A stretch of DNA of 64,000 nucleotides from contig NC_045436.1 in NCBI RefSeq assembly GCF_002776525.5, forward strand, positions 50,451,313-50,515,312, given 5' to 3'. Shown piece by piece: positions 22,631 to 34,140 of the stretch (position 1 is its first letter; each line of letters opens with the position of its first letter). The position numbers were made by a program, and so were the translations under genes. The notes beneath the pieces are model-generated. The model saw only the letters and a program-made list of their open reading frames with translations. It searched no databases and had not been told where the DNA came from. This DNA is from Piliocolobus tephrosceles. Its lineage: Eukaryota > Chordata > Mammalia > Primates > Cercopithecidae.

Positions 22631-23236
22631 GAATGCATCAGTAAAACTGAAAACAAGAAGGGATGCATGACATCAATGGAGCAAAAACTTGGAGGAATTC
22701 CAAGAAGACAGAAACAAGTTTGACTTAACAGAGAAACCAGAGTGAAGGAAGGGGCAGTACAAGTTACCAAAGGTAAATGTGGTTTTCCCAAGAGCACTGT
22801 GAAGAAACTCCAAGCTGAATCAACAAATAGAAAGGGCAGGAGAGGCTGAGGGGGTAACTGTTAGGGCAATTCAAGAATGAAAGTGAACAGTGGCACTAGT
22901 TACATGCGTCCCCTCTCTCACAGACAAAGCTGGGAAGGGTGGCTTTCACATGCTCCATAGAACCAAAGAATACTCCAAAGAAAATGAGTGATAGCTTTAG
23001 AATGGCTTGCAAGGGTGAATGGACCTGAAAGAGAAGCAGACCAGATCAGGAGCTAACTCTGAACCTCTAGGATAGTCTTAAAAAGCGGGGGAGAGGTTGG
23101 ACTGACGAACACAGAAGGAAACCCTCCTTTCTTGGGCAAAGGCAGTAGTTGCCAGCCTGCTCCCTCTCATGCATTCAACAAAGAAGCCTGGCTGCCCACT
23201 CTCCAGATTACCTTTCCATTCAGAACATGCGAACTG
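22631..23236 (-). other. NOCT intron 1, unique stretch
   Basis: About 600 bases without recognised repeat or ORF. Confidence 0.5.
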
Positions 23237-24090
23237 GCTGGGCACGGTGGCTCACACCTGTAATCCCAGTATTTTGGGATGCTGAGATGGGTGGATAACT
23301 TGAGCTCAGCACTTGAGACCAGCCTGGCCAACATGGGGAAAACCTGTCTTTACTAAAAATACAGTAACTGTTGTATTATCGGGCCAGGTATGGTGGTGCA
23401 TGCCTGTGGTGCCAACTACTTGGGAGGCTGAGGTGGGAGGAGTGCTTGAACCAGGCTGGTGGAGGCTGCAGTGAGCTGAGATCATGGCACAGCACTCCAG
23501 CCTGAGTGACAAAGAAAGACCCCATCTCAAAAACAAACAAACAAACAAAACAACATGCAAACTCCCCTCCTCTCCCGGAAAGAGGCCTAAAGGAGAAACA
23601 GGCACACACATCTTGATATATTTAAAGTACAAGAGACATTATAGACACAAAACAGGCTTCTATGAAAAAAAGGAGCAATTAAACAACTAGAAATGTCTAG
23701 GACTTTAAAATGACTGCAGAACAAAAATTTTCAGAAAATCTCATGAAACAGAGAAGAGATAAAAACACTAAAATATGAATGGAGGCCTGGCTTGGTGCCT
23801 CATGCTTGTAATCCAGTACCTTGGGAGGCAGAGGCAGATGGACTGCTTGAGCCCAGGAGTTTGAGACCAGTCTGAGCTGAGACCCCTGTCTCTACAAAAA
23901 AATAAAAGTAGGTAGACGTGGTGCAGCACACCTATAGTCCCAGCTACTCCAGAGGCTGAGGTGGGAGGATCACTTGAGCCCAGGAGTTAGAGGTTACAGT
24001 GAGCTACGATCACACCAGTGCACTCCAGCCTGGGTGACAAAGGGGAGACTGTCTCTAAAATAGAAAAAAAAAAAAAAAAAAAAAAAAAGG
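23237..24090 (+). repeat. two Alus separated by unique sequence
   Basis: Copies at 23237-23551 (CAAA tail) and 23783-24088 (A27 tail). The 230 bases between them are unique. Confidence 0.9.
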
Positions 24091-24333
24091 ATGAATAGAC
24101 ACGGAGAATCCATCCATATGGCCAGCAATCTAACAGGAGTTCAAGAACATGAGAACAAAAGACAATACAGTGGACAAAATAACCCGAGAAATGATACTAA
24201 CTTTTCATGTGCTAAGGCATGCCTTTAGATTGTATGGGCGCATCAGATGCTGAGACATTTATCCTGATGGAACTTTTGAATACCAAAGATAAGGAAATCT
24301 TGTAAGCCTCTACAGATAATCAGTACTCACAAT

Positions 24334-24638
24334 GGTTTTTTTTTTTTTTTTTTGAGACGGAGTCTTGCTCTGTCGCCCGGGCTGGAGTGCAGTGGCTGGA
24401 TCTCAGCTCACTGCAAGCTCCGCCTCCCGGGTTTACGCCATTCTCCTGCCTCAGCCTCCCGAGTAGCTGGGACTACAGGCGTCCGCCACCACGCCCGGCT
24501 AGTTTTTTTGTATTTTTTTTAGTAGAGACGGGGTTTCACGTGTTAGCCAGAATGGTCTCAATCTCCTGACCTCGTGATCCGCCCGTCTTGGCCTCCCAAA
24601 GTGCTGGGATTACAGGCTTGAGCCACCGCGCCCGGCCC
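24334..24638 (-). mobile_element. AluY, young, monkey-type
   Basis: T17 tail, 'gagacggagtcttgctctg' to 'caccgcgcccggcc'. Target duplication 'cacaatggttttt' on both sides. Confidence 0.95.
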
Positions 24639-24665
24639 ACAATGGTTTTTAAAAGTTCAGAGGCA

Positions 24666-24970
24666 AGGCCGAGCTGGTTGCTCACGCCTGTAATCCCAGC
24701 ACTTTGGGAGGCTGAGGTAGGCAGATCACCTGAGGTCAGAAGTTCGAGACCAGCCTGACCAACACCTTAAGTCTCTACTAAAAATACAAAAAATTAGCTG
24801 GGCGTGGTAGTGGGTGCCTGTAGTCCCCAGCTTCTCAGGATGCTGAGGCAGGAGAATAGCTTGAACCCAGGAGAGGGAGGTTGCAGTGAACAGAGGTTGT
24901 GCCATTGCACTCCAGCTTGGGCAACACAGCAAGACTCCATCTCAAAAAATAAAATAATATTAAATTAAAA
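24666..24970 (+). repeat. Alu
   Basis: 'aaggccgagctggttgctca' through an A/AAT-rich tail. Confidence 0.93.
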
Positions 24971-25424
24971 TTTAAAAATCAGATTAAAAACACTGTCATA
25001 AAACTATTTACAAACATAATTTCAGAACCACCTGAAAGAGAAACTAATTCTAGAAATAAGTCTCAGTGAGTCTATTTGACCTACAAGATTTGAAAGATAA
25101 ACATTTTCCTTCAGCAGACCTTCAACGATAGTTAGCATCCATAAAAAATAAACACACAAGAGGAAATAGAAAAGTATTATATCCCAGGTATTATTAGAAT
25201 CTGCAGTGTAACTTACTTTGCACCCCGTACTAGACAAGATATTTGGAGTTACAAGCATATTTGCAGACCGGCAAACTGAGCTGTTTAGGTACTGGAACCT
25301 CAAGAGTTGGAAGAAAGATAGAAAAGGGAAAGGAAGACAGCTGGAGAGGATGCAACAAGACCAAGGAACTTCCCAGATATCCTTCCAGAACAATTCTTAT
25401 TGTCACTTTGGATGCATCAGAACT
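24971..25424 (-). other. NOCT intron 1, unique stretch
   Basis: No recognised feature. Confidence 0.5.
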
Positions 25425-25816
25425 TTTTTTTTTTTTTGAGATGGAGTCTTGCAGTTGTCCAGGCTGCAGTGTAGTGGTGCAATCTCAGCTCGCTGCAACC
25501 TCCACCTCCCGGGTTCAAGCAATTCTCCTGCCTCAGCCTCCCAAGTAGCTGGGATTACAGGCACACACCACTAACATCTGGCTAATTTTTACATTTTTAG
25601 TGAAGATGGGGTTTTGCCATGTTGCCCAGGCTGGTCTCGAACTCCTAACCTCAAGTGATCCCCCCTCTCCTTGGCCTCCCAAAGTGCTGACGTGAGCCAC
25701 CGTACCCGGCCAGCATCATAACTTCTAAGCACTTATTTTCATGGACTTGCCAAGAGCTCAAGAGCAGCCTGGGCAACACAGTGAGACCCCGTCTCTATAA
25801 TAAATAAAATAAAAAT
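25425..25816 (-). repeat. Alu plus small opposite Alu fragment
   Basis: Full Alu 25425-25712 on the minus strand. A plus-strand remnant at about 25752-25816 ends in AAAT units. Confidence 0.85.
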
Positions 25817-26685
25817 TTTCCTTTCTGCACAACTCTCCACAATCCAACAGTGGTTTCTAACTTTTGAAGACAGGAGAATCACATCATTGCATTGAGAAAC
25901 TTAGAACAGGCTTCTAAGCATTTAGTAAAACGAGCCTCCTCAGGTGTCCGCCTGTGTTTTCAGTGTATGACTGGTGTCTACGCGGGGCCTATGTCAGAAT
26001 CAGCAGATGCTCAGGCCCCACTTGGAGATATTAAAATCCAGAAGATCTGAATGGGGCCCATGCATTTTTTTGTATATACTGGAAGGAGAAAAAAATGGTT
26101 ATAAGGACATTCAAATTGGATGGTACCAATTTTGTTTAGCCTTCTTTCCCCTAGGCACTGTTGCCCACATCGCTGACACGGAATTCTTGCTAAGTATTAA
26201 TATATGATTCAAGTGTTGCTTTGAGGCCACATAGAGCCAGAGGGACAGCTAAGGTTTTCACTTGAGGTCTCACTCCCTCTGTGGGAAGGCTGATTTTCTC
26301 CCATTCTAAGAATAACGATAAATAAAAAGTATCTTAGCTGCTTTCCACGAAAGTCCAAACAGGTTTACTATGAGGCTAAACACCCCTGCACACTGTTCTT
26401 CAAATTTCTAAGTATTTACTGATGTATAACCACCACTTAAGTGGCTATCAAAGCCCTATAAACTCTGTAGTCACCAGTGACTCCTGACAGCAAATACAGA
26501 TGCTGTATCTTCCTAACTCCAAGAAGCCAGAACACAATTGCCTCACTCTTAGTAAACATCAGAGAAACCTCCTTGATTATTTATCCCACTCTATAAGATA
26601 TAGGACTACATGGATACACTCCCATTATAATGTCAGTCTCAAGTTTCCTCTCACTGAACTTTTCATTAATATGCAAATTTCTTCC
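25817..26685 (-). other. NOCT intron 1, mostly unique
   Basis: A short stretch at about 25970-26050 ('tcagaatcagcagatgctca') recalls MER5-type hAT elements. The rest is unrecognised. Confidence 0.4.
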
Positions 26686-27531
26686 CTTTTTTTTTTTTTG
26701 AGATGGAGTTTCACGCTTGTCGCCTAAGCTGGAGTGCAGCGGCGCAATCTCGGCTCACCACAACCTCCACCGGGTTCAAGCAATTCTCCTGTCTCAGCCT
26801 CCTGAGGAGCTGGGATTGCAGGCATGCACCACCACGCTCAGCTTACCTTGTATTTTTAGTAGAGACAGGGTTTCTCCATGTTGGTCAGGCTGGTCTCTAA
26901 CTCCCGACCTCAGGTGATCGCCTGCCTTGGCCTCCCGAAGTGCTGGGATTACAGGCGTGAGCCACTGTGCCCCGCCCTGGGATTTCTTCCCTTTCTTAAA
27001 AGCTGCTTTTGGCAGGGCGTGATGGCTCATGCCTGTAATCCCAGTACTTTTGGGAGGCTGAGGTGGGAGGACTGCTTGAGCCCAGGACTGAGACCAGCTG
27101 GAGCAGCATGGCAAAACCGTCTGGACAAAATATACAAATTTGTTTTAAAGCTGCTTTTGTCGGGGTCAGTGTTCTTGCTCAGGGGTCTCTTGAATTGCCT
27201 TAGGCCCCAAGCTCAAAGATCCTTTTTTTTAGAGACAGAGTATTGCTCCTACTCTATCACCCAGGCTGGAGTGCAATGGTGCAATCTCGGCTCACTGACA
27301 CCTCCGCCTCCCGGGTTCAAGTGATTCTCCTGCCTCAGCTTCCCAAGCAGCTGGGATGTACAGGTGTGCACCACCACACTTGGCTATTTTTCTTTTTTTT
27401 TTTTTTAATTTTAGTAGAGACAGGGTTTCACCATGTTGCCCAGGCTGGTCTTGAACGCCTGGGTTCAAGTGATCCGTGCCTCAGCCTCCCAAAGTGCTGG
27501 GATTACAGGCATGAACCACTGTGCCTGACCA
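26686..27531. repeat. Alu cluster, mixed orientation
   Basis: Minus Alu 26686-26978, plus single-arm copy 27010-27145, minus Alu 27221-27531. The short gaps are unique. Confidence 0.9.
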
Positions 27532-28932
27532 AAGGTCTTCAGGCTCTTCCAGAATCCTCTCCGAGCTTCTCAAGCTTTCCAGGAATAAGTACCTTTGGGG
27601 AAAGGAGGGGCAGAGCTCATTAATACTCCCTAATCTTTTTGGAAGAATCCCCTGGGGCACTTGTTAAATATGCACTCCACCAGACTTCTCCACAGGAAAC
27701 TGATTCAAGATGGGTGAAAGACCAGAAATCTGCATTTTAACAAGTGTCCCAAAGGATTCTGAGATGCTTGCTCTTTTCCTAAGATGCTTGCTACAGCTCC
27801 TGCATGCTCCACCTTCTTCCAGGCAGTGTGTGGTCTTCTCTGCCTAGCCCCCTCACCCTGTCCCCTTCCAAAACACCCTCCTTTTTCACCTATTCAAAGC
27901 AAAGCGTTTCTTGACAAATTCAGCCATACCGATTTCTCTCCCAACTCCCGCTGCAATTAGTTATGTCGCATTTTACATGTACTGTTCAATAAAGCTCATG
28001 GATAAATTGCTATCAATTCATCTTATTTGTTCCAGGTAAGGTCTAGTGTTGAGACAGCAAGCAAGGTTAAATGATTTGCAAATGTTAAGTGTGTGGAATG
28101 TGAATCTGCAGCCATGGTTATTAATCCCAAAGAACCCCAGTTCACCATATTTAAACTGTTGCCATTGAATCCTAACAGAAAATTCATACATTAGTTTTCC
28201 CACAAGGAAAGCAATTTATTCCATAGCAGCTTGATAATTACAAGCTTTCTCATTTCTTCTCTCATCAGCAGTTTACTCACATAGTTAAAGGACATATTAA
28301 ATAAAGCTGCCTTCTCAAATGAGTTGGTGGCATTTGCCTTTAAAATTGTACCATGAAAAAAGCAAATGTTCTAATGGTAGAGAACAGTAGTTCAGCCAAC
28401 TCTTCATTCTCTGAGGAGGGATGTGGAGGATAGCATTTATAAACCCACGGATGACTTCCAACTGCATTTGTTTCATCCAGTACAGTAATTGTGGCAACTG
28501 CTACTTCTTATGGGGGCTGCTATCCTTGCGAAAAGAAAGCCAAATACCGAGATCATCCCCAAGGTCACCTTTTAATTCTAAAAACCTGGAATCTCATAAC
28601 TCCAAAGGGACTGTACTTACCTTCCCAATAACCACCAATTGCCAAGGGGCATTAAGTTATGCAGGAACTGACTAGCAAATGTGGACAGGTGTTGGGACTC
28701 ACCACTCCCCATCAAAAGGCTCAGGAGTGGAGAGGAGTTTTCGGCCCCTTAAATGTCTCTCTCACATATGGGTGCCAGATGTCCAAATTTGAGGGCATAG
28801 AATAACAATCTGGAGTTATTCTTTTTGTCATTTCATTTGGTTATATGGAATCCAGGGCCCATCATGAATGACTCAGACTTAATAGGTCTATAATAGGATC
28901 TAAGAATCTGCATTTTAAAAATGCACTTAATA
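27532..28932 (-). other. NOCT intron 1, repeat-poor stretch
   Basis: MER5-like text around 27630-27780 ('agaaatctgcattttaacaa') and near 28880-28925. Otherwise about 1.4 kb of unique sequence without supportable ORF. Confidence 0.5.
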
Positions 28933-29215
28933 GGCTGGGTGCAGTGGCTCATGCCTGTCATCCCAGCACTTTGGGAGGCAAAGGCAGGTGGATCACCAGA
29001 GCTGATGAGACGAGCCTAGGCTACGTGTTGAAATCCCGTTCCTACTAAAAATACAAAAATTAGCCCGGCATACACAGCTACTCCGGAGGCTGAGATAGGA
29101 GAATTGCTTGAGCCTGGGAAGTGGAGTTTGCAGCGAGCAGAGGTGGTGCCACTACACTCCAGCCTGGGCAACAGTGCGAGACCTTGTCTCAAAAAAAATT
29201 AAAATTAAAATTAAA
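28933..29215 (+). repeat. Alu
   Basis: 'ggctgggtgcagtggctcat' to an AAAATT tail. The middle is slightly shortened. Confidence 0.93.
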
Positions 29216-29793
29216 AAGCACTTAGTGCTGGCTCTGAGGCTCTTTGGAAAACAATGTCCATTTTGCAAAGTGCCTGTTCTCTCACCCTTCCTCATCTGTG
29301 TCTCATGCCTTTCTGCATTTATGCCTGCTTTTTCCAAACAAAATGCTTTACACTAATCTCTTCCAATACTAACCATGCTTCAAGAGCCAGCTGAAATGCC
29401 ATCCACTTCTAGAAGCCTAAAAGGGACTTCCTGCTTTCCTGCACCCTTGTGCCACTTCCAAGTCCAGAGAATAAAAGGTGTTTCATTTCATTAAACAGCC
29501 ATTTCTTTGTGCAAATCTCATCTCTCACTGGGCAGTAAACTCCTTAGGGACTGACTAAAAAGCTCATGTTCTTTTTAGCTCCTATAATAAAGCACCTACA
29601 TTGTGTGAGACATTCTGTAAAGATCTGGAATGAGCGAACAAGCAATGAATGAATCAATGCATGCACGTTTCTTCCAACAAGCCAAAGCTAAAACTGCATG
29701 AAACAGGAAAAATGTCTAGACTTTATAGTAACTGCCTACAAAAGTTTAAGTATAAAGTCCTTCAATTTCCTTATCTGTAAAACTAGGAGGTTT
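29216..29793 (-). other. NOCT intron 1, unique with L2/MIR-like end
   Basis: The stretch 29575-29670 with 'caatgaatgaatcaatgcat' resembles an L2 3' end. Otherwise nothing recognised. Confidence 0.4.
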
Positions 29794-30403
29794 CAGGAGA
29801 TTTTTTTTCCCCCATTTTTTAATCAAATTGTTTATTTTTTTCCCTACTGAATTGTTACAGCTCCTTATATATTCTTATTAATCCTTTGTCAAATGGGTAG
29901 TTTGCAAATATTTCCTCCAATTCTGTTAATCATCTCTTTATTGATTTGTGTCCTTTGCTATATCAGTAGTATTTCTATATGCCAATAGTGAACAATCTCA
30001 GATTTTTCCAGCTTATTTTGTGCATCAATTTGTGTAACAATCTCATTCGTGTTTGTCTCCAATACCATTCCCCCCATCACCATTTCTGCAAGAATATTGT
30101 GAACCTTGTCTACATGGAAAATTAAATCCAGTTCACAGACATTTTCGAAACATTTGTCTAATGTTTCCACAAATACGTAGGGTTGGTAGAACTTGGAGAG
30201 CCGCGGCTCCCCGTGGTTGTTGAAGATTAGGATCGCCTTGATCATGGCTGTGCCGGGCCGACCGGGTGGGCACTGGGGGCCAGGGCGGGGGCGGGCGCAC
30301 GAGCCTCGCCTCGTAATCTCGCCGACAATCCTTCCCCACCCGCCCCCTCCCGTACGCGCCCGCGCGCTCCCGAATCGCCGGGCGGGGCCCCAGGAGATTT
30401 CTT
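29794..30403 (-). mobile_element. composite AP3S1-L1 retroposed insertion
   Basis: Bounded by a 13-bp target duplication (29794-29806 and 30391-30403, 12 of 13 identical). On the minus strand the pre-insertion site reads TTTT|AAGAAA, close to the L1 endonuclease preference. In the same reading order it holds the AP3S1 5' UTR and partial coding region (30390-29997), an L1 ORF2 piece in opposite orientation (about 29996-29961), an L1 ORF2 3' piece in the same orientation (about 29960-29811), and an A8 tail before the duplication. The sharing of one duplication is seen in the sequence; formation in a single event is inferred. Confidence 0.7.
29997..30390 (-). pseudogene. AP3S1: AP3S1 processed pseudogene, internally deleted and 3' truncated
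   Basis: Intronless copy of the sigma-3A subunit of the AP-3 adaptor, which sorts cargo from endosomes to lysosome-related organelles. The GC-rich 5' UTR (30246-30390) precedes an ATG at 30245. Residues 1-23 (MIKAILIFNN..KFYQPY) run directly into VFVETLDKCF at 30176, so roughly 68 residues of the parent are missing in frame, as expected from exon skipping in the source mRNA. Similarity ends at ..KLEKSE (29997). After that the frame reads L1-derived residues to a stop at 29958. AP3S1 rather than AP3S2 is indicated by residues such as IKAILIFNN and HVDKVHNILAE. It lacks most of the longin-like core, so it is not expected to be functional. Confidence 0.88.
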
Positions 30404-31039
30404 AAAAGAAGTTCATTAAACACTTTCTTGGGTCAAAAGCCCAACATTCCAATCTGACCTGATATTTATTACTCAGATAACAGTAATTGCTCAGATAACA
30501 CAGCCATCTCTATCTGTTTTACACAAGCTAACTGTATTCCCTCGAGGAGGTACCTACTAACCCTGCCTCTGAGACTGATGGAATTTAAGATAAAAGTTGG
30601 TACAAAAGACATCATCTCGTTTTCTTTTACTTTTCCTACCTCAAACCTAACAATGTGGTTCTTAAAATTTCCAACAAGAAAAAAGTTATCAGGTGGTATA
30701 CCCATTCTGGCAGTTATTTCACAATGTGCCACATTCCTACGAAATTGGGGGTGGGGAATCTAACTGTCAAGTTCATTCTAAGGAATAATATAGTTCAGAG
30801 TCTCCAGCAACCAATTCAACATCCTAATTTTACAACTAAGTTGGGCGTGGTTGGCTTCCACCTGCAAACCTCCACTACTCAAGAGTCTGAGGGTACCCTG
30901 AGGCCAGGAGTTTGATACTAGTTTGGGAAATACCTAAACATCCGCCAGTAATGCAAATAGAGTTTAAAGTACTGGCTTCAATCACATTCCAGATAATCTT
31001 TAAAAAAAAAAAAAAAATTTAAAAAAAATTCGCATTTTA
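30404..31039 (-). other. NOCT intron 1, unique with a worn Alu monomer
   Basis: A degenerate plus-strand Alu arm at about 30841-30945 ('ttgggcgtggttggcttcca'). The rest is unrecognised. Confidence 0.5.
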
Positions 31040-31632
31040 AAATTTTTATTAATTTTATTTTGAGACGGAGTTTCACTCTTGTCACCAAGGCTGGAGTGCA
31101 ATGGTGCGATCTCGGCTCACTGCAACCTCCGCCTCCCGGGTTTAAGCGATTCTCCTGCCTCAGCCTCGCAAGTAGCTGGGATATTACAGGCGAGTGCCGC
31201 CACGCCCACGCCCGTTGGCCAGGATGGTCACGAACTCCTGACCTCAGGTGATCCAGCCGCCTTGGCCTCCCACGGTGCTGGATCACAGGCGTGAGCCACC
31301 GTGCCCGGCGTATTTTTAAAATTTTATAGGCCAGGCGCAGTGGCTCACGCTTGTAATCCCAGCACTTTGGAAGGCGGAAGAGGGCGGATCACCTGGGCTC
31401 GGGAGTTCGAGGCCAGCCTGACCAACATGGAGAAACCCCACCTCTACTAAAAATACAAAAATTAGCCGGGCGTGGTGGCGCATGCCTGTAATCCCAGTTA
31501 CTCGGGAGGCTGAGGCAGGAGAATTGCTTGAACCCGGAGACGGAGGTTGTGGTGAGCCGAGATCGCGCCATTTCACTTCAGCCTGGGCAACAAGAGCAAA
31601 ATTCCCTCTCGAAAAAACAAACAAACAAAAAA
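31040..31632. repeat. inverted Alu pair
   Basis: Minus Alu 31040-31310, with part of the right arm missing, then plus Alu 31329-31632. Close inverted spacing could form a long RNA hairpin. Confidence 0.92.
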
Positions 31633-31911
31633 GCTATGTATTGCCTTGTTTTGAAAGAAAAAATTTATCAATGTTAAAAGTATAATTAATTTGTATGTAA
31701 TTTGTGGCCACGGTAATGTGTGCCCAGGCAGAAACAGAGGTGGCTAAAAAGGAAAACTCAGGGTAGTTACTATGATGTATAAAAACAGCTATTGGTGAAA
31801 CTAAGGCCTCATTTTTACAAGATCTTAGGTACACAGGACACAAAATTATGTTAAGTATCAAGAGTTGAAGGCTCCAAAAAAGAAAAAAAAAAATCCAAAA
31901 AACGTAAAATG
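31633..31911 (-). other. NOCT intron 1, unique
   Basis: Nothing recognised. Confidence 0.5.
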
Positions 31912-32236
31912 GTCGGGTGCGATGGCTCGTGCCTGTAATCCCAGCACTTTGGGAGGCTGAGGTGAGTGGATCACAAGGTTAGGAGTTCAAGACCAGCCTG
32001 GCCAAAATGGTGAAACCCCGTCTCTACTAAATATACAAAAATTAGCTAGGCGTGGTGGCGGGCGCCTGTAATCCCAGCTATTCGGGAGGCTGAGGCAGGA
32101 GAATCGCTTGAACCCGGGAGGCGGAGGTTGCGGTGAGCCGGTATCGTGCCACTGCACTCCAGCCTGGGTGACAGAGTGAGGCTCCGTGTCTCAAAAAAAA
32201 AAAAAAAAAAAAAGAAAAAGAAAAAGAAAAAGAAAC
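31912..32236 (+). repeat. Alu with AAAAAG-repeat tail
   Basis: 'ggtcgggtgcgatggctcgt' to a tail of A runs and AAAAAG units. Confidence 0.95.
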
Positions 32237-32559
32237 GTTAAATGAATCAATGTGTTACCACGACTTAAAAAACTTAATACCTAGACCATGAAAGCCATAT
32301 GAACAAATAAGCATCATTTAGATTTTTTTCCATAAAAATTTCCGTTAATTTCCGTGCAATAAAAAGTGTAACCAAAATAGTAACTCGTGGCCTCGGAAGG
32401 GGGAAATTTAACGTAGGTCAAGAGCAAGAAATTCTGAAAGCACGGCCTCCAAGGGTCAAGCGAGAACCTGAATACAGTCTCCCATTTCTTACCAGCTTTG
32501 ATGCAAGCCCCAGGCAAGTCGGGGGACCGGGAAAGAGGAAAAAGGGAACAGAGAAGGCT

Positions 32560-33200
32560 GCTCCGGGAAGGTTTCAGGCCAGACCCCACGAACTGCAGCC
32601 CCGGGCTTCCCATTCATTCCGCGCTGTCTCCAGGTGGCGGCCGAGCGTTGGCGGCCGTGGCGTTCTCCGCCCAGAACTGGGGTGCACTCACCTGTTCGGG
32701 AACACGACCTCGCGGCGCCCGAGGCCGCCGAGACCGCCGCCAGCAGCCTGGGGGATGCGGGCCTGGGAGCAGACGCCGGCGGGGACAACGGGCGGCGCAG
32801 CCCTGTGGCGGGCAGGCGGCGCAGGCCGGGCGCGTCCCTCTGCAGCAGGGCCGAGCAGAGCCGCCGCGGACTATGAAACATGCCGGGCGCCGCCGCCACC
32901 AACGCGGAGCCCGGCTGGGGCCGAGGGCAGCGAGTCGAGCCGACTGTCCGGGCAGTCTGGGCGGATGCTCCCAGGCTCCTTCTCGCGCGGCGCAGGTCCT
33001 GGGGAAATCCCGGGCAGCAGAGCCCGAGAGCGATGCGCCAGAGCGCTGCGTCGGCACCGTCTGCTGTGAGACCTGGCGAGAGCTGCAGGGCTCTCGGCTA
33101 GCGCTGCGCGCTGACAAAGCGGGCGCTACCAAGTGGGAGCTGGAGGGGGATCCGCAGGACCTGACCACTGCGCGGCCACGCCGGGCTCCCTCGACCCGGA
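32560..33200. promoter_or_regulatory. CpG island over NOCT exon 1 and 5' UTR
   Basis: Dense CpG and high G+C compared with AT-rich flanks on both sides. It covers the exon 1 coding part and the predicted 5' UTR, as expected for a CpG-island promoter. Confidence 0.9.
32692..32881 (-). CDS. NOCT: NOCT exon 1: start codon and mitochondrial-type presequence
   Basis: Coding part of exon 1, codons 1-63 plus the first base of codon 64, ending at the consensus donor ACAG|GTGAGT. It encodes MFHSPRRLCSALLQRD... with many Arg, Leu, Ser and Ala residues and almost no acidic residues, a typical matrix-targeting presequence. Mitochondrial targeting of full-length nocturnin is established. I chose ATG at 32881: it is the start of the known 431-residue protein, has G at -3, and no ATG occurs on this strand between it and the predicted start site near 33210. 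The frame extends upstream only through non-ATG codons (TTG at 32902). Confidence 0.95.
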
Positions 33201-33210
33201 GTAATCCTGT
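32882..33210 (-). other. NOCT: predicted NOCT 5' UTR
   Basis: GC-rich leader of about 330 nt between the TATA-like box and the start codon. It contains no ATG on the minus strand. The exact start site is inferred from the TATA position. Confidence 0.55.
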
Positions 33211-33236
33211 TTTAAAAGGAAGCAGAGCCTAGGCTG

Positions 33237-33243
33237 ATTTATA
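33237..33243 (-). promoter_or_regulatory. TATA-like box of NOCT
   Basis: The minus strand reads CCTATAAATC at the upstream edge of the CpG island. With usual spacing it would set transcription start near 33205-33215. An alternative AT-run TTTTAAAA lies at about 33210-33217. Confidence 0.5.
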
Positions 33244-33385
33244 GGATAGAATCCGTAGGCGGTCTAAAATAAGAGGTATCCGTTGAAGCAGTTCTGAAGC
33301 AAAAAGCGTCCCCTTCCGCTGGCCAGCATGGAAACGCCCACAGGCTGGGAATCCCGAGACAGTTCCAGGGCTGTGGCTCAGGGGA

Positions 33386-33391
33386 CACGTG
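33386..33391. promoter_or_regulatory. E-box CACGTG in palindrome GACACGTGTC
   Basis: Canonical E-box about 150 bp upstream of the TATA-like box. NOCT is rhythmically expressed, so CLOCK/BMAL1 or other bHLH control is plausible but not shown. Confidence 0.45.
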
Positions 33392-33487
33392 TCTGTCAGA
33401 GTTGCAGACGGCGTCCGTGTGTGCATGCGCGGGTCTGTGTGGATACAGCAAAAGTCGTCCGCCTCCGACCCCCTCGGCAGGATGTGT

Positions 33488-34140
33488 TGCATTAAACGAT
33501 ATTAAACACAATAAAGCACCGACTGTGTGCGAGGCGACGGTGACTAAAACAGCGTCCCTTTCCTCAGAGGTGTTATACTTAGGCAAAGGGAGCAGAAGGT
33601 GGCAAGGGAAATCAGACCAGAAATCTCTAGAAGGTAGACTGAGATTAGTGCCACAAGATGCCAAAGATTGGCGATAGAGATGACAACAGGCCGGGATCTC
33701 TAGAAGGTACATTAGAAGGATTGGTATTTGAGTTGGCCTATGACGTGAAGGTCTAGAATTTACCCACGTGAAACTTTGGTGGGGGCGGTGGTGAGTTATA
33801 AATGAAAAAAGTAAATAAGGGTGTATTCGGGGAAACAACTCTTAGTCATTCATGTAAGATGGAAGCTAAGGAGTAAGAGGACAGATGCGTGGATAGGTTG
33901 TAGTGTAGAAGGAGGGGGATTATAGTAGGCTTAACTCGGTAGATAGCTTCGAGCCCTTGACGTTTTGTAAGCTGGGCAAGGATATGGTCAGGGCTGTGCT
34001 TTAATTGGAAATCACATGTCTCCGGTTCATGAAAAGGCAGAAAGGAAATCAGCTGAGATAACAGATACTGTAGACCTGCATCAGGTTACTGTTACTGGAA
34101 AAGAAAGGATGGAAGAAACATCTCAGATAGGCTGGGCAGG
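33488..34140 (+). repeat. ancient L2-like fragment
   Basis: 'aataaagcaccgactgtgtg' and 'gcccttgacgttttgtaagc' match the style of L2-like repeats seen elsewhere in the window. Heavily diverged. Confidence 0.45.
33741..33770. promoter_or_regulatory. CRE half-site and second E-box
   Basis: TGACGT at 33741-33746 and CACGTG at 33765-33770, about 500 bp upstream of the TATA-like box. Confidence 0.35.

Noticed and set aside
30193..30405. 70-codon plus-strand ORF in GC-rich sequence
   Set aside because: Antisense of the AP3S1 retrocopy 5' UTR.
32882..32902. Seven-codon N-terminal extension of NOCT
   Set aside because: It would start at TTG, not ATG; the ATG at 32881 gives the known protein length.
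32498..33232. 244-codon plus-strand ORF over the CpG island
   Set aside because: It is the antisense of NOCT exon 1 and promoter; long frames are expected in GC-rich DNA with few stops. No family match.
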